Shown: in pieces, positions 7,003 through 16,183 of the stretch | How positions within the stretch are numbered: position 1 is the stretch's first letter | Layout: every line of letters starts with the position of its first letter | Source: Fidelibacterota bacterium | GTDB taxonomy: Bacteria; Fidelibacterota; Marinisomatia; Marinisomatales; UBA1611 | Reading direction: 5' to 3' | DNA length: 37,603 nt | NCBI GenBank assembly: GCA_018692355.1 | Contig: JABHKE010000202.1 | Coordinates: forward strand, 1-37,603 | Notes under the pieces: model-generated | What the model was told of the DNA's origin: nothing | The model's input: the letters and a program-made list of their open reading frames with translations, nothing else | The model's database searches: none | Translations under genes and position numbers: made by a program

Positions 7003-7041
7003 AAAAAGATGTTTTATATCTATAAAACATCTTTTTTCTTT
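7003..7041. terminator. Bidirectional terminator overlapping a coding 3' end
   Basis: A perfect 16-bp stem (AAAAAGATGTTTTATA at 7003-7018, its complement at 7021-7036) with a 2-base loop has an A-tract on the left and T-tract on the right, so it can stop both convergent transcripts. The stop codon and last six codons of the phosphoesterase (KKDVL) lie in the right arm. Confidence 0.85.
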
Positions 7042-8186
7042 AAACGAATCAGAGTGATTTCTGCAGGGACACCGATTCGTAATGGTGGCCCCCAATAGCC
7101 TGTTCCTCGGTTCACATAAATTTGAGTACCATAATGATCGTAGAATCCAGCGATGTATGGATTTGCAAGTTTTGTTAAATATGTGAATGGCCAAAATTGT
7201 CCACCGTGGGTATGCCCAGATAGTTGCAGGTCTGCCCCGATTTCATGTACCGAATGGATGCTGTTAGGTTGATGAGCCAATACAATTTTTGTTATGTCAT
7301 CAGGCACCGAACGAAGGGCAAGCCCTGGATCAGATTTATGGGCAGGTTTAATTTGATGCGCTGTAAGATCAGTTATACCAGCAATTGCGATCTGGTCATC
7401 CGATCTTGAAATTAATTCATTTGAATTAATTAAATTTATCATACCAAGCCTATCTGTTTCATCTAACCATAAATCCACACCTGAGTAGTATTCATGATTC
7501 CCAGTAACAAAATATGTTCCAAAAGGTGCAATCATGTCTTTTAAGGGAGCCAAATCAGAACGAAGGTATTGAACTGAGCCATCTACAAGATCACCAGTTA
7601 CAGCAATTAAATCGGGATTATGAATTGATATTTTATCTAATACATTTTCTACATAAGGCCTTTTAATTGTTGGTCCTATATGAAGATCAGAAATTTGAGC
7701 AATTGTAAAATTATTAAAACTTTCTGGAAGGGATTCCAAAAATATATCATGCTTAATAACTGATGGACCTTTCCTGGAATTGTAAAATCCAAGACCAGTG
7801 GCCGTACCCGATATACCAATTATACCCAGAGTGATAGATTTTTTAATAAAGTCTCTTTTTGAATTATCAATTGGCTGCTCAGTATCAACTAGATTACTAA
7901 TAATTGATAGAAACTGAATTAAAAAATCCTTTGTAAATAAAAAAATAAAAGATAATGTGAAAAAGCCTAGACTCGTATAGCCCAAAAAAGAAAATTTGTC
8001 CATAATTTTTGATTCAGTTCCATTCATTCGGAGGACAATGGGCACCACGGGTAACAGGCTAAAAATAAATACCGTAATGTAAACTAATATAGTATAAGGA
8101 AAAGAAAGCCCCACTATGGGTATAGTGCGCCAGGCAACATAACCATGAATTAACCACAACACTCCTAAGGCAACAAAAAAAAACAT
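7020..8186 (-). CDS. Membrane-anchored calcineurin-like metallophosphoesterase
   Basis: Binuclear-metal phosphoesterase of the YaeI/YkuE group. Four membrane helices occupy about residues 1-100. A KRDFIKKS stretch with a hydrophobic segment (about 110-133) follows, then the catalytic domain: D167/H169 (ISDLHIG), D199 (TGDLVDG), N230/H231 (TGNHEYYSG) and the C-terminal SGHTHGGQFWP histidines. Family members act on phospholipid or UDP-diacylglucosamine substrates at the membrane (LpxG-like), but the substrate is not shown by sequence. At 388 residues it is normal for the membrane-anchored subgroup. Its last codons form one arm of a terminator hairpin. Confidence 0.88.
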   Translation of the reverse strand: MFFFVALGVLWLIHGYVAWRTIPIVGLSFPYTILVYITVFIFSLLPVVPIVLRMNGTESKIMDKFSFLGYTSLGFFTLSFIFLFTKDFLIQFLSIISNLVDTEQPIDNSKRDFIKKSITLGIIGISGTATGLGFYNSRKGPSVIKHDIFLESLPESFNNFTIAQISDLHIGPTIKRPYVENVLDKISIHNPDLIAVTGDLVDGSVQYLRSDLAPLKDMIAPFGTYFVTGNHEYYSGVDLWLDETDRLGMINLINSNELISRSDDQIAIAGITDLTAHQIKPAHKSDPGLALRSVPDDITKIVLAHQPNSIHSVHEIGADLQLSGHTHGGQFWPFTYLTKLANPYIAGFYDHYGTQIYVNRGTGYWGPPLRIGVPAEITLIRLKKKDVL

Positions 8187-8218
8187 TTTTTATTTTTTGT
8201 ATTTATGTATCAGAGATT

Positions 8219-9394
8219 TTAAGAGTCGTATGCAGCCAGCCCAGTCACATCTTGCCCGAGGATCAATGTATGCATTTCGTGGGTACCTTCGTAGGTATAA
8301 ACTGATTCAATATTCGCCATATGACGCATAGGTGAATAATCTTCTGTAATGCCGTTTGCACCTAATATTCCTCGGGATATTCTGGCAACATCTCTAGCTA
8401 ATTCACAATTATTTCGTTTAGCCATAGACACCTGTTGAAAGGTCATCTTCCCTTCATCTTTTAATCTTCCCAATCGATACACCAATAATTGCGCTTCTGT
8501 AATCCGTGTAACCATTTCTGCCAACTTAGCTTGAGTTAATTGATATCCGCCAATAGGCTTGGAGAATTGTTTTCGCTCTTTGGAATATTCTAAAGCTATA
8601 TTGTAGCAATCTGTCGCACAACCAACCATTCCCCAGGCTATGCCGTACCGCGCTTGTGTCAAACAACTCAGCGGCCCTTTTAATCCTTCAATATTAGGGA
8701 GCCGCGCAGAATCAGGCACCCTTACATTCGCCATTGAAAGTTCAGATGTAATGGAAGCGCGGAGACTCAATTTTCCATGAATATCACTGGTTGTGAATCC
8801 TTCCATTCCCTTTTCTAATAAGAATCCACGAACAAGGCCATCTTCATCCCGAGCCCACACAACAGATACATCTGCCAAAGATCCATTGGTGATCCACATT
8901 TTATTGCCATTAATGATCCATCCGTCGTCACCATCTCGTTTACATCGTGTCGCCATACCGCCGGGATTAGAACCAAAGTTAGGTTCTGTTAGTCCGAAAC
9001 TGCCGATCTTCGTTCCTGCACCCAGTTCTGGGAGCCATTTGGCTTTTTGTTCATCTGAACCGTAGGCATGAATGGGATACATGACCAAAGCCCCCTGGAC
9101 GCTTGCAAAAGATCGCAGGCCCGAATCGCCCCGTTCCAGTTCATGAAGAATGAGCCCATAGGCCACATTACTGACGCCAGCACCACCGGATGATTCCGGT
9201 AAGGCAGACCCCATAAACCCTAATTCACCTAATTTGGGTACGAGTTCCATGGGAAATGTTGAATTTTCATAATGATCATTTATTACCGGCATAAATTCTG
9301 TTTGTACAAAATCATACGCCGTTTGCTGAATCAGAAGTTCTTCTTCCGTGAGCAGGTCAGTTATATTGTAAAAATCAGGTCCTAATTTTTTCAT
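8219..9394 (-). CDS. gcdH: Glutaryl-CoA dehydrogenase (acyl-CoA dehydrogenase family)
   Basis: FAD enzyme that oxidises and decarboxylates glutaryl-CoA to crotonyl-CoA plus CO2 (EC 1.3.8.6). The 391-residue protein follows human GCDH closely: the arginine that binds the substrate gamma-carboxylate in LRSFASVQGALVMYPI, FGLTEPNFGSNP and MWITNG at the flavin site, ARYGIAWG, and the catalytic glutamate in YTYEGTHEMHTLILG. It is the last gene of a four-gene minus-strand operon, 28 bases after the homocitrate-synthase-like gene, which supports a 2-oxoadipate/glutaryl-CoA route. Electrons would pass to ETF encoded elsewhere. Confidence 0.92.
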   Translation of the reverse strand: MKKLGPDFYNITDLLTEEELLIQQTAYDFVQTEFMPVINDHYENSTFPMELVPKLGELGFMGSALPESSGGAGVSNVAYGLILHELERGDSGLRSFASVQGALVMYPIHAYGSDEQKAKWLPELGAGTKIGSFGLTEPNFGSNPGGMATRCKRDGDDGWIINGNKMWITNGSLADVSVVWARDEDGLVRGFLLEKGMEGFTTSDIHGKLSLRASITSELSMANVRVPDSARLPNIEGLKGPLSCLTQARYGIAWGMVGCATDCYNIALEYSKERKQFSKPIGGYQLTQAKLAEMVTRITEAQLLVYRLGRLKDEGKMTFQQVSMAKRNNCELARDVARISRGILGANGITEDYSPMRHMANIESVYTYEGTHEMHTLILGQDVTGLAAYDS

Positions 9395-9422
9395 AAAATT
9401 CCCATAAAATTTGAAATTGAAA

Positions 9423-10550
9423 TTACGATTTTATTCCCATTGAATTAGTAAGAGAAATGAGGTCTTTATCATCCCAGTTCAATTTTTCGGGATGAGATTT
9501 TATTTCGATTAAAATTGTATCTAATTCTTTAGGTGTTACGCTTATTCCTAAATGAATTAATTTATTATTAAGTGCAGAATTTCCCGTGTATTTATCAATC
9601 ACAAAATGACGTTTTCGTTGAACCGATTCTGGCGAAATTGCTTCATACGATCTTGGTTCCTTAATGACTGCTTTAACATGAAGTCCTGCTTTATGGGTGA
9701 ATGCATTTTTCCCTACAATGGGTTGGTTGGCATTTGAATCCAATTTAGAAAATGCCTTAACCAATTCAGATAATTCTGGAATCAATCCCAGATTCCAATT
9801 CCCGTTTACTTTATAAATGTTGGTTAAAGCAATCACAACTTCTGCCAATGGCGGCAGCCCGCAACGCTCTCCTAATCCATTGATTGCCACATCTACGCAT
9901 TGTGCACCAGCTTCTAGGGCTGAAAGTGCATTGGCCGTAGCCATACCAAAATCATTATGGCAGTGAATATGTATGGGAATATCCAACTCTGAAACCATTC
10001 GGCTAACTAATCCTTTCATTTTTGTTGGTGTTAAACAACCAACAGTATCAGCCAAACTGAATCTGTCTATACCTTCTTTTTGAACCAATTGTCCTACTTG
10101 AATAAGAAATTCTAAATCGGTTCGGCTTGCGTCTTCAGCCGTAAATCGAAGTTTGAGCCCTTTATCTTTTCCATATTTCACCGCAGTTTCAATTCGATCT
10201 AAGGCTTCAGATTTTGTTACATTGAATTTGTGTTTCAAACTCAATGGAGATGTTCCAAAAAAGATTCCCATCCAACCAACACCAATGGCTGCAACATCAT
10301 TGATATCTGATTTGGACGCTCGACCGTGAGCCATTTTCTTCGCTTTCAGATCCAAATCATTCAAAGCTACAACCGCTTCGTATACATCAGGAGATACGGC
10401 TGGATGACCTAGTTCGATGAAATCCACACCGAATGCATCCAGGCGTTTTGCCAACGCTAATTTTTGGTCTAATGTAAAGGAAACACCCGGCGTTTGTTCA
10501 CCTTCTCTGAGAGTTGAATCTAAAATTTCGATTTTTTTACTGATTAACAT
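9423..10550 (-). CDS. Homocitrate synthase-like enzyme (LeuA/NifV/Lys20 family)
   Basis: DRE-TIM metallolyase that condenses acetyl-CoA with a 2-oxoacid. Visible motifs: DSTLREGEQ (11-19, catalytic R15), ELGHPAVSP (46-54), metal-binding HCHND (196-200), GLGERCG (225-231) and AFTHKAGLH (273-281). KAFxHKAGxH fits homocitrate synthases better than 2-isopropylmalate synthases (which have HxSGIHQDG). The 375-residue length and short C-terminal domain match the Thermus enzyme, without the LeuA regulatory domain. The first codons overlap the acyltransferase stop by 7 bases, so translation is coupled. 2-Oxoglutarate is the expected substrate, giving homocitrate; citramalate or isopropylmalate synthesis cannot be excluded. 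Confidence 0.82.
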   Translation of the reverse strand: MLISKKIEILDSTLREGEQTPGVSFTLDQKLALAKRLDAFGVDFIELGHPAVSPDVYEAVVALNDLDLKAKKMAHGRASKSDINDVAAIGVGWMGIFFGTSPLSLKHKFNVTKSEALDRIETAVKYGKDKGLKLRFTAEDASRTDLEFLIQVGQLVQKEGIDRFSLADTVGCLTPTKMKGLVSRMVSELDIPIHIHCHNDFGMATANALSALEAGAQCVDVAINGLGERCGLPPLAEVVIALTNIYKVNGNWNLGLIPELSELVKAFSKLDSNANQPIVGKNAFTHKAGLHVKAVIKEPRSYEAISPESVQRKRHFVIDKYTGNSALNNKLIHLGISVTPKELDTILIEIKSHPEKLNWDDKDLISLTNSMGIKS

Positions 10551-11557
10551 ACCAATTTCCGCTGCTCTTCCATACCCATGGAAATAAGATAGGGATTTTC
10601 TTTTTGTAGGGATGAAAATGCTGATTTTGAATCCATATCCAACCAGTTGTTTTCAATCATGATTTGTCCAATAGAGCCACCCAAGGTATTACCAGGACCA
10701 AGCAAAACTAATTTATCCGGACAAAATTCCTTTATAGCAACCGTAATTGCAGTAAAGAAATCGTAAACATTTGTCACTTGATGTCCTAATGTATAGTTAT
10801 ACAAATCTACAGTCTCTGTGCTATATGGCGACCAAATATGTCCTCGCCCATCCACCAAAGACACAGATGGTTTTTGAAAAATAGATTGGGGTAATAATTC
10901 GCATGCTTTTTTCGAGATAGAATCCAATAAAGGTGTATGAAAAGCAGCATGATAAGGCAATTGAAATGGATAATTATCTTTTGCCGGTAATTTCTTTAAT
11001 AAGATATCTAATGCTGATTGCTCGCCACCAATAACCAAATATCCACCAAGATAAATGGACACATGGGCACTTACATTTTTAATCTCGGTTAATACTTCTT
11101 CTTTTTTAGACTCATCAACGTGCCAATTTTCATCCACAACTGAATATATAATTTGTCCACCGATAGTGCCTTCTTTCATCATAGATCCCATAGTACTAAT
11201 TAAGGAATAGGTATTTTCATAGGTCAAAGCTCCACTTAATGCCAAGGCACTATACCACCCCATGGAATTTCCTGTGATAGCAACAATCTCATATTTTTCT
11301 TGGTCAATGGAAAGAAAGTCAGATAAACTACAAGCGTAAATGAGTGGCGACGCATGTTCTCCCGACATGTGAATTTTGGCTCTAAATGGCTTCGAATCCA
11401 ATTCTGTTAACGTGGAATTTCCAACCAATTTTCGCTGATCATCCATATTAGCAATCTGGTTTTTTGCCGATGCACCAAAAGTGGCCAAATAACCCGATGT
11501 ATCTCGCGTATATGTCCCTCGTCCTGGACAGATTATCACAATGCGTTCTTTAGTCAT
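10544..11557 (-). CDS. FabD-like acyltransferase lacking the malonyl-binding arginine
   Basis: An alpha/beta acyltransferase related to malonyl-CoA:ACP transacylase. The nucleophile is S98 in GNSMG (FabD has GHSLG) and the catalytic His is H207 in AAFHTPLL. Two substitutions stand out. The oxyanion GQG motif near the N terminus is GRG (CPGRGT). The RG of the conserved MRGxxMQ segment, whose arginine holds the malonyl carboxylate in FabD, is MG (STMGSMM, M123). In polyketide synthase AT domains, loss of this arginine goes with non-carboxylated acyl substrates. It overlaps the E1 gene upstream by 8 bases and the homocitrate-synthase-like gene downstream by 7. A role in moving the E1-derived acyl group between CoA and a carrier is an inference. 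Confidence 0.82.
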   Translation of the reverse strand: MTKERIVIICPGRGTYTRDTSGYLATFGASAKNQIANMDDQRKLVGNSTLTELDSKPFRAKIHMSGEHASPLIYACSLSDFLSIDQEKYEIVAITGNSMGWYSALALSGALTYENTYSLISTMGSMMKEGTIGGQIIYSVVDENWHVDESKKEEVLTEIKNVSAHVSIYLGGYLVIGGEQSALDILLKKLPAKDNYPFQLPYHAAFHTPLLDSISKKACELLPQSIFQKPSVSLVDGRGHIWSPYSTETVDLYNYTLGHQVTNVYDFFTAITVAIKEFCPDKLVLLGPGNTLGGSIGQIMIENNWLDMDSKSAFSSLQKENPYLISMGMEEQRKLVC

Positions 11558-13763
11558 TCACTAATTCCAACCCGTGTTTAATGATGGATGATTTACTTGG
11601 AAGTGTAGCAGTCGCAGCAATACCAATTGAAATAAAACTATCTTCCGCTGCATGAAGTCTAATATTCAAATGCTTATTACTTGCAGACAATAAGTTTGAA
11701 ATAAGTCCTTCACCGTGACACCCCGTTCGACGACATTCATCCACAATAAGTACATTTTCACACGTACCAATGGCATTCAATAATATTTGAATATTGATAT
11801 CAGACAGCCAGCGGAGATCAATGACTTTAATTTTTTTCTTCAGTTTTTTCTCAATCTCTTTTTTAGCCTGAAGTGACAAGTACAAACCATTCCCGTATGT
11901 GATAATTGTGAGCGTTTTTCCATTCCCATATTCTGAAAACTCCCCTAATGGAATTTCTTCATCTAAATCGGGGTATTGGAAAACCCATTTACCATCTTTT
12001 GGTTCATAAAGATCCTTCGCCATATAAAGTGCAATTGGCTCTACGAAAACAACGACTCTGCCATTCTCATAAGCTTCTCGAACGGCAGTTCGAAGCATTC
12101 TTGATGCATCTGCACCATTAGACGGCACTGCAAGAATTAAACCTGGAATGTCTCTAAAAACGGTTAATGAATTATCATTATGAAAATGCCCACCAAATCC
12201 TTTTTGATACGCCAAGCCCGGAACACGTAAAACCATTGGATTCGTAAATTGACCTTTAGAGAAAAAAGGTAATGTAGCCGCTTCTCCACGCAATTGATCT
12301 TCCGCATTATGAAAGTAGGCCAAAAATTGAATTTCAGGAATTGGAATGAAACCATTTTGACCAAACCCTATCCCAAATCCAATGATAGAAGTTTCATCTA
12401 ATGGGCTGTTAAATACACGTCGCACACCAAATTGCTTATAAAGATCAGCTGTCACATGATATACGCCGCCTTTTTGTGCCACATCTTCCCCAAAGATTAA
12501 TGTGTTTTCGTAGCGAAGCAATAAATCTGATAAGGTGTAGTTAATCAATTTCGCCATATGATGGGATTGATCCATCCGATTAAATTCTTTTCCGAACAGA
12601 TCCTTTCGAGTTTTCACTGAAGGCTGCTTCGGTATTTTTCTTGACGATTGATTTGCAATAATGGATTCAATTACGTCTTCAGCTGATTCAAGTTTAGGCC
12701 GAAGGGTCGTAGCATCAAAAACGTGGTTCACTTGCTGTCGAATCGATTCATATAGACGCACTATTTCTTCGGATGATAAACAATTGTTCTCAATTAAAAT
12801 TCGTGATGAGTGGAGTAATGGGTCATTGAATTCTGTGGCTTCAATTTCTGCCAAGGGAAGATATCCAACCTCAACATCTGAACCGGCATGCCCCATGAGT
12901 CTCACCGTTTTCATATGAAGAAAAATGGGCGACCGATTTATCCTGCAATCGTGCTCAACTTGTCGAGATTTAATCATAAGATCAATGAGATGAAGTCCAT
13001 CTGTTTTCACATACTGCAATCCAAGGCGATTAGAAAAATTTTGCTCAATCCAATGTTCATTTGTCGGCACAGAAATTCCAGTTCCATTATCTTCACAAAT
13101 AAAAATAATGGGGACATGGCCCCCAGAATTGCTGACCCAACTAGCTGTATTAAACGCACTTAGTGCTGTTGCATGGTTCGCACTGGCATCTCCAAAACTG
13201 CATAATATAATACTTTCAGCTTTCAATTTTCTTTCTGAAATGTCCAAATCTTTAGCCCGATCAATAGAAAAAGCAGTTCCCACAGCTTTAGGCAAATGAC
13301 TGGCAATCGTGCTGGTTTGTGGCGGTATATTGAGCTTTTTACTCCCAATCACTTTATGCCGGCCACCGCTAATGGGGTCATCGGAAGATGCCATGAAAGA
13401 AAGGGCTATATCATAAATGGGAGTAGATTCAGGTAATTGTTTGGATCGCTGAATAAAAAATGGGCCACTACGATAATGAAGAAAAGCCATGTCCGTGTAA
13501 GGGAAAACTTTTCCAAAAACTGCATTTCCTTCATGCCCCGAGCTCCCAATGGTATAAAAGCACTTTCCTTCATTTTTTAAAATACGCGCTTTCAGATCCA
13601 TGTGTCGACTCATAATCTGGGACTCAAATAGAGAAATCAGTTCTGAAGAACGAATATTGGTTTGAGATAAATGTATATTGGTTCGTGCTGAAGGAAAATG
13701 TCCTAATCTTACATGATCTAAAAAATTCTGATCAATTATTTCTTCTCTGTTAAAAATACTCAT
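11550..13763 (-). CDS. Fused alpha/beta 2-oxoacid dehydrogenase E1 component
   Basis: A 737-residue thiamine-diphosphate decarboxylase joining the E1-alpha (about 1-350) and E1-beta (about 400-737) chains of the branched-chain/2-oxoacid dehydrogenase complexes. The alpha part has the TPP motif GDASANH...EDNG; the beta part has IFGEDVAQKGGVYHVT, FNSPLDETSIIGFGIG, EIQFLAYFHNAEDQLRGEAA and RTGCHGEG. The linker (about 350-400) is poorly conserved. Such fusions are common in Bacteroidota and relatives, normally as 2-oxoisovalerate dehydrogenase; E2 and E3 are not in the window. Being first in an operon with a homocitrate-synthase-like enzyme and glutaryl-CoA dehydrogenase, 2-oxoadipate is an attractive alternative substrate. 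Confidence 0.9.
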   Translation of the reverse strand: MSIFNREEIIDQNFLDHVRLGHFPSARTNIHLSQTNIRSSELISLFESQIMSRHMDLKARILKNEGKCFYTIGSSGHEGNAVFGKVFPYTDMAFLHYRSGPFFIQRSKQLPESTPIYDIALSFMASSDDPISGGRHKVIGSKKLNIPPQTSTIASHLPKAVGTAFSIDRAKDLDISERKLKAESIILCSFGDASANHATALSAFNTASWVSNSGGHVPIIFICEDNGTGISVPTNEHWIEQNFSNRLGLQYVKTDGLHLIDLMIKSRQVEHDCRINRSPIFLHMKTVRLMGHAGSDVEVGYLPLAEIEATEFNDPLLHSSRILIENNCLSSEEIVRLYESIRQQVNHVFDATTLRPKLESAEDVIESIIANQSSRKIPKQPSVKTRKDLFGKEFNRMDQSHHMAKLINYTLSDLLLRYENTLIFGEDVAQKGGVYHVTADLYKQFGVRRVFNSPLDETSIIGFGIGFGQNGFIPIPEIQFLAYFHNAEDQLRGEAATLPFFSKGQFTNPMVLRVPGLAYQKGFGGHFHNDNSLTVFRDIPGLILAVPSNGADASRMLRTAVREAYENGRVVVFVEPIALYMAKDLYEPKDGKWVFQYPDLDEEIPLGEFSEYGNGKTLTIITYGNGLYLSLQAKKEIEKKLKKKIKVIDLRWLSDINIQILLNAIGTCENVLIVDECRRTGCHGEGLISNLLSASNKHLNIRLHAAEDSFISIGIAATATLPSKSSIIKHGLELVND

Positions 13764-13832
13764 TTATTTCGCCACGAATTCAAGGGAAAAAACCATTATT
13801 CACACCATTCGTACTTTGATGGTATAAATCAT

Positions 13833-14507
13833 TCAAATCAAACCATGGTCTGCAAAGGAATACACATCATTTCCAGCAATGATCAAATGATCATGAACAG
13901 ACACATCAATGGCTTGAGCAGCTTTTTTTAGCTTTTTAGTGATGGTAAGATCATCCTGGCTGGGGTTAGGGTTTCCACTGGGATGGTTATGAACAAAGAC
14001 TAAAGCAGCCGCATCATTCACAAGTGCTCGCTTTACGACCTCCCGCGGATAAACTGCTGATGTGGATAAAGTGCCTTCAAACAGTTCTTCCATTTTCAGA
14101 ATCTGGTTCCGTCCATTAAGGTAAATAACGAGAAAAACTTCTCTGTTTTTATCCCGGAGATTATGTTTGAGATAGTCCAATACTTCATCTGCTGATCGCA
14201 CAAAATCTTTATCCAATACTCGGTCAGCTAGATACCTTCTCGATACGGCTTGGGCAATCTTCAATCCTAATACGTTTTTATCACCAATACCCTTAATTTC
14301 TTTTAATCCAGTGGGCTCAGCTTCTAAAACCGCTTTAAGAGAACCAAATTTCTTCAGAGCATCTTTGGCTTGTTGTTTACAATCTGTGCGGGGTGTACCC
14401 AAGGTGAGTAGAAGTTCAATAATTTCGTAATCGTGGAAGCCGTCTAGCCCACTTTTAAGGAATTTTTCACGGAGTCGCTGGCGGTGACCCTCGTTGGAAT
14501 TAGCCAC
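13833..14507 (-). CDS. radC: RadC family protein with JAB/MPN domain
   Basis: A 224-residue protein: N-terminal helix-hairpin-helix region (LKEIKGIGDKNVLGLKIAQ, about 68-86) and a C-terminal JAMM metalloprotease-like domain with HNHPSGNPNPSQDD (173-186). RadC was named for a radiation phenotype now disputed; the JAMM fold suggests a peptidase or nuclease-like role that is unproven. It starts with GTG at 14507 (VANSNEGHRQRLREKF, family-typical). It is separated from its neighbours by 59-69 bases. Confidence 0.93.
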   Translation of the reverse strand: MANSNEGHRQRLREKFLKSGLDGFHDYEIIELLLTLGTPRTDCKQQAKDALKKFGSLKAVLEAEPTGLKEIKGIGDKNVLGLKIAQAVSRRYLADRVLDKDFVRSADEVLDYLKHNLRDKNREVFLVIYLNGRNQILKMEELFEGTLSTSAVYPREVVKRALVNDAAALVFVHNHPSGNPNPSQDDLTITKKLKKAAQAIDVSVHDHLIIAGNDVYSFADHGLI

Positions 14508-14565
14508 AGAGTTTACTAGGTAAAATACTGGACATTATAGCTCAGCGTGATTCGCGTCTCAGTAG

Positions 14566-15528
14566 TTAGTTTTTTAAACTCATGAGCTTTTCTTTGAATT
14601 CCCGGAGTTCCCGAATGTTTCCTATCTCAATCTCCCTTGAATCCCATTTTAATTTAAAATCTAATTCGGAATCTGAACCACCTTGTTTTTGGTATAGCGA
14701 ATAGAGCTCAGCTTCTTCACGTGGTTTGGCTGCGTGTAGGGTTGCTGTCAATTGATAGGCGATGTCTTCTCCAATATCTTCAATCACACGATGGGGAAGA
14801 TTCTTTTCCAATAAACTTTGTTCAATCCGTGAAAAACGCATCCCATTCACGACATAATCCTGATAAGCTTCCCAAGCAAAAGGCGCAACTGCTTTTACAG
14901 ATTCCGCCATTGCATCAGAAAAAACTCGTATCTCATATTGAGCGTGACTATCCGATCGTAATCCAACGAAATGAAGAAGGTTGTGAAGGTCATTTTTCCA
15001 ATACCATTCTGTATAAAGATTCACTGGCAGTATAGATCGTGCCAATTCACGGGCGACACCTGCTTCATTTAATTCTGAATAAATAGCAAAACTTCGTTCA
15101 GAAATTTCTTTGAATGAATCCAATACTTTTTGTTTTAATTCTATCGGGACTTCCCCCATCCGTCCCTGTTTATTCAGTGCACTTTGGAATTGAATATGCT
15201 CCGGGTCTGGCATATAAAATTCGTCCCGTGCTTCGGAATACCGGAGTGAATATTCATTTATATTGGCTGTCCGATGACGAACCCATTGCCGAGCCACAAA
15301 GATTGGCATTTTGCAATGGAATTTGAATTCCACCATTTCAAAAGGTGTAGTATGGCGATGACGCATTAGATAACGAATAAGCCCGCGATCTTGAGAAACT
15401 TTACTGGTTCCTTGCCCGTAACTCACACGGGCAGCCTGAACGATGGCATCATCACCACCCATGGAATCCACGAGACGGACAAAACCTTTATCTAAACATT
15501 TAATTGCATTTTCTGGTATTTGGGTCAT
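14566..15528 (-). CDS. thyX: Flavin-dependent thymidylate synthase
   Basis: Makes dTMP from dUMP using methylenetetrahydrofolate and NADPH with FAD (EC 2.1.1.148). The ThyX signature RHRTANINEYS (84-94, RHRx7S) and LRYSEARDEFY are intact, as are RGLIRYLMRHRHTTPFE at the N-terminal flavin site and RSILPVNLYTEWYWKNDLHNLLHFVGLR. At 320 residues it is longer than the usual 220-250 and carries a charged C-terminal extension (about 265-320), as do long ThyX forms of several FCB and thermophilic groups. It is the downstream gene of a run with the O-methyltransferase and CysQ genes; the 10-base gap suggests an operon. Confidence 0.96.
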   Translation of the reverse strand: MTQIPENAIKCLDKGFVRLVDSMGGDDAIVQAARVSYGQGTSKVSQDRGLIRYLMRHRHTTPFEMVEFKFHCKMPIFVARQWVRHRTANINEYSLRYSEARDEFYMPDPEHIQFQSALNKQGRMGEVPIELKQKVLDSFKEISERSFAIYSELNEAGVARELARSILPVNLYTEWYWKNDLHNLLHFVGLRSDSHAQYEIRVFSDAMAESVKAVAPFAWEAYQDYVVNGMRFSRIEQSLLEKNLPHRVIEDIGEDIAYQLTATLHAAKPREEAELYSLYQKQGGSDSELDFKLKWDSREIEIGNIRELREFKEKLMSLKN

Positions 15529-15538
15529 TATTATAGCT

Positions 15539-16177
15539 CTAAATTATTTTTCGATAGATCATTAAACCATCTCTGACAGGCAAAAGTAATTGTTCTAATC
15601 TACCATCATTTTTTATGAGTTCAGCAGTTTCCCTAAGTGCCTTGGCGTCATCATCTTCCGGGTTTAACACGGAACCGCTCCAAAGCATATTATCAAAAAT
15701 AGCTATCCCACCTTTTTTCAATAACATGGTTCCTTTTCGATAATATTCTGGATACCCTGTTTTATCTGCGTCTACAAACATCATATCGAAAGAGCCTGCT
15801 CTGAATTCTTCCAAAGATTTATCTGCTTCACCCTTGTGAATTGAAATCTTATAATTCACATCTGATTTTTCGAACCAACTCTTGGCTGTAACAATATGTT
15901 TTTCCATCAATTCGCAAGAATAGATCTCTCCATCAGCCGGTAAAGCTTCCGCCATTTTTAATGTGGAATATCCCGTGAACATCCCAATTTCTAAAACTCG
16001 TTTTGCGTCGGAAATTTTTATCAACATTTGTAAAAGTCCGCCTACCAACGAACCGCAAAGCATTTGGGGTTTATCTTCGGTTTCCCAAGTTGTTTTAGAT
16101 AATTCCTTTAAAAGATCTGTATCATCCAAAGAATAATCTTTGCAGTATTTTTCTATATCTTTTGAAACTAAATGCAT
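15539..16177 (-). CDS. Class I O-methyltransferase (caffeoyl-CoA OMT-like)
   Basis: A 212-residue SAM-dependent O-methyltransferase of the OMT_3 family. Motif I VLEIGMFTGYSTLKMAEAL (about 60-79), the acidic SAM-ribose residue in YSCELMEKHI, FDMMFVDADKTGYPEY (metal-binding aspartates, DADK) and IFDNMLWSG (DN) are all present, so it should need a divalent metal. Bacterial members act on catechol-like small molecules or 5-hydroxyuridine in tRNA (TrmR); the substrate here is unknown. It is 10 bases upstream of thyX and 6 bases downstream of cysQ on the same strand. Confidence 0.9.
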   Translation of the reverse strand: MHLVSKDIEKYCKDYSLDDTDLLKELSKTTWETEDKPQMLCGSLVGGLLQMLIKISDAKRVLEIGMFTGYSTLKMAEALPADGEIYSCELMEKHIVTAKSWFEKSDVNYKISIHKGEADKSLEEFRAGSFDMMFVDADKTGYPEYYRKGTMLLKKGGIAIFDNMLWSGSVLNPEDDDAKALRETAELIKNDGRLEQLLLPVRDGLMIYRKII

Positions 16178-16183
16178 TATTAC

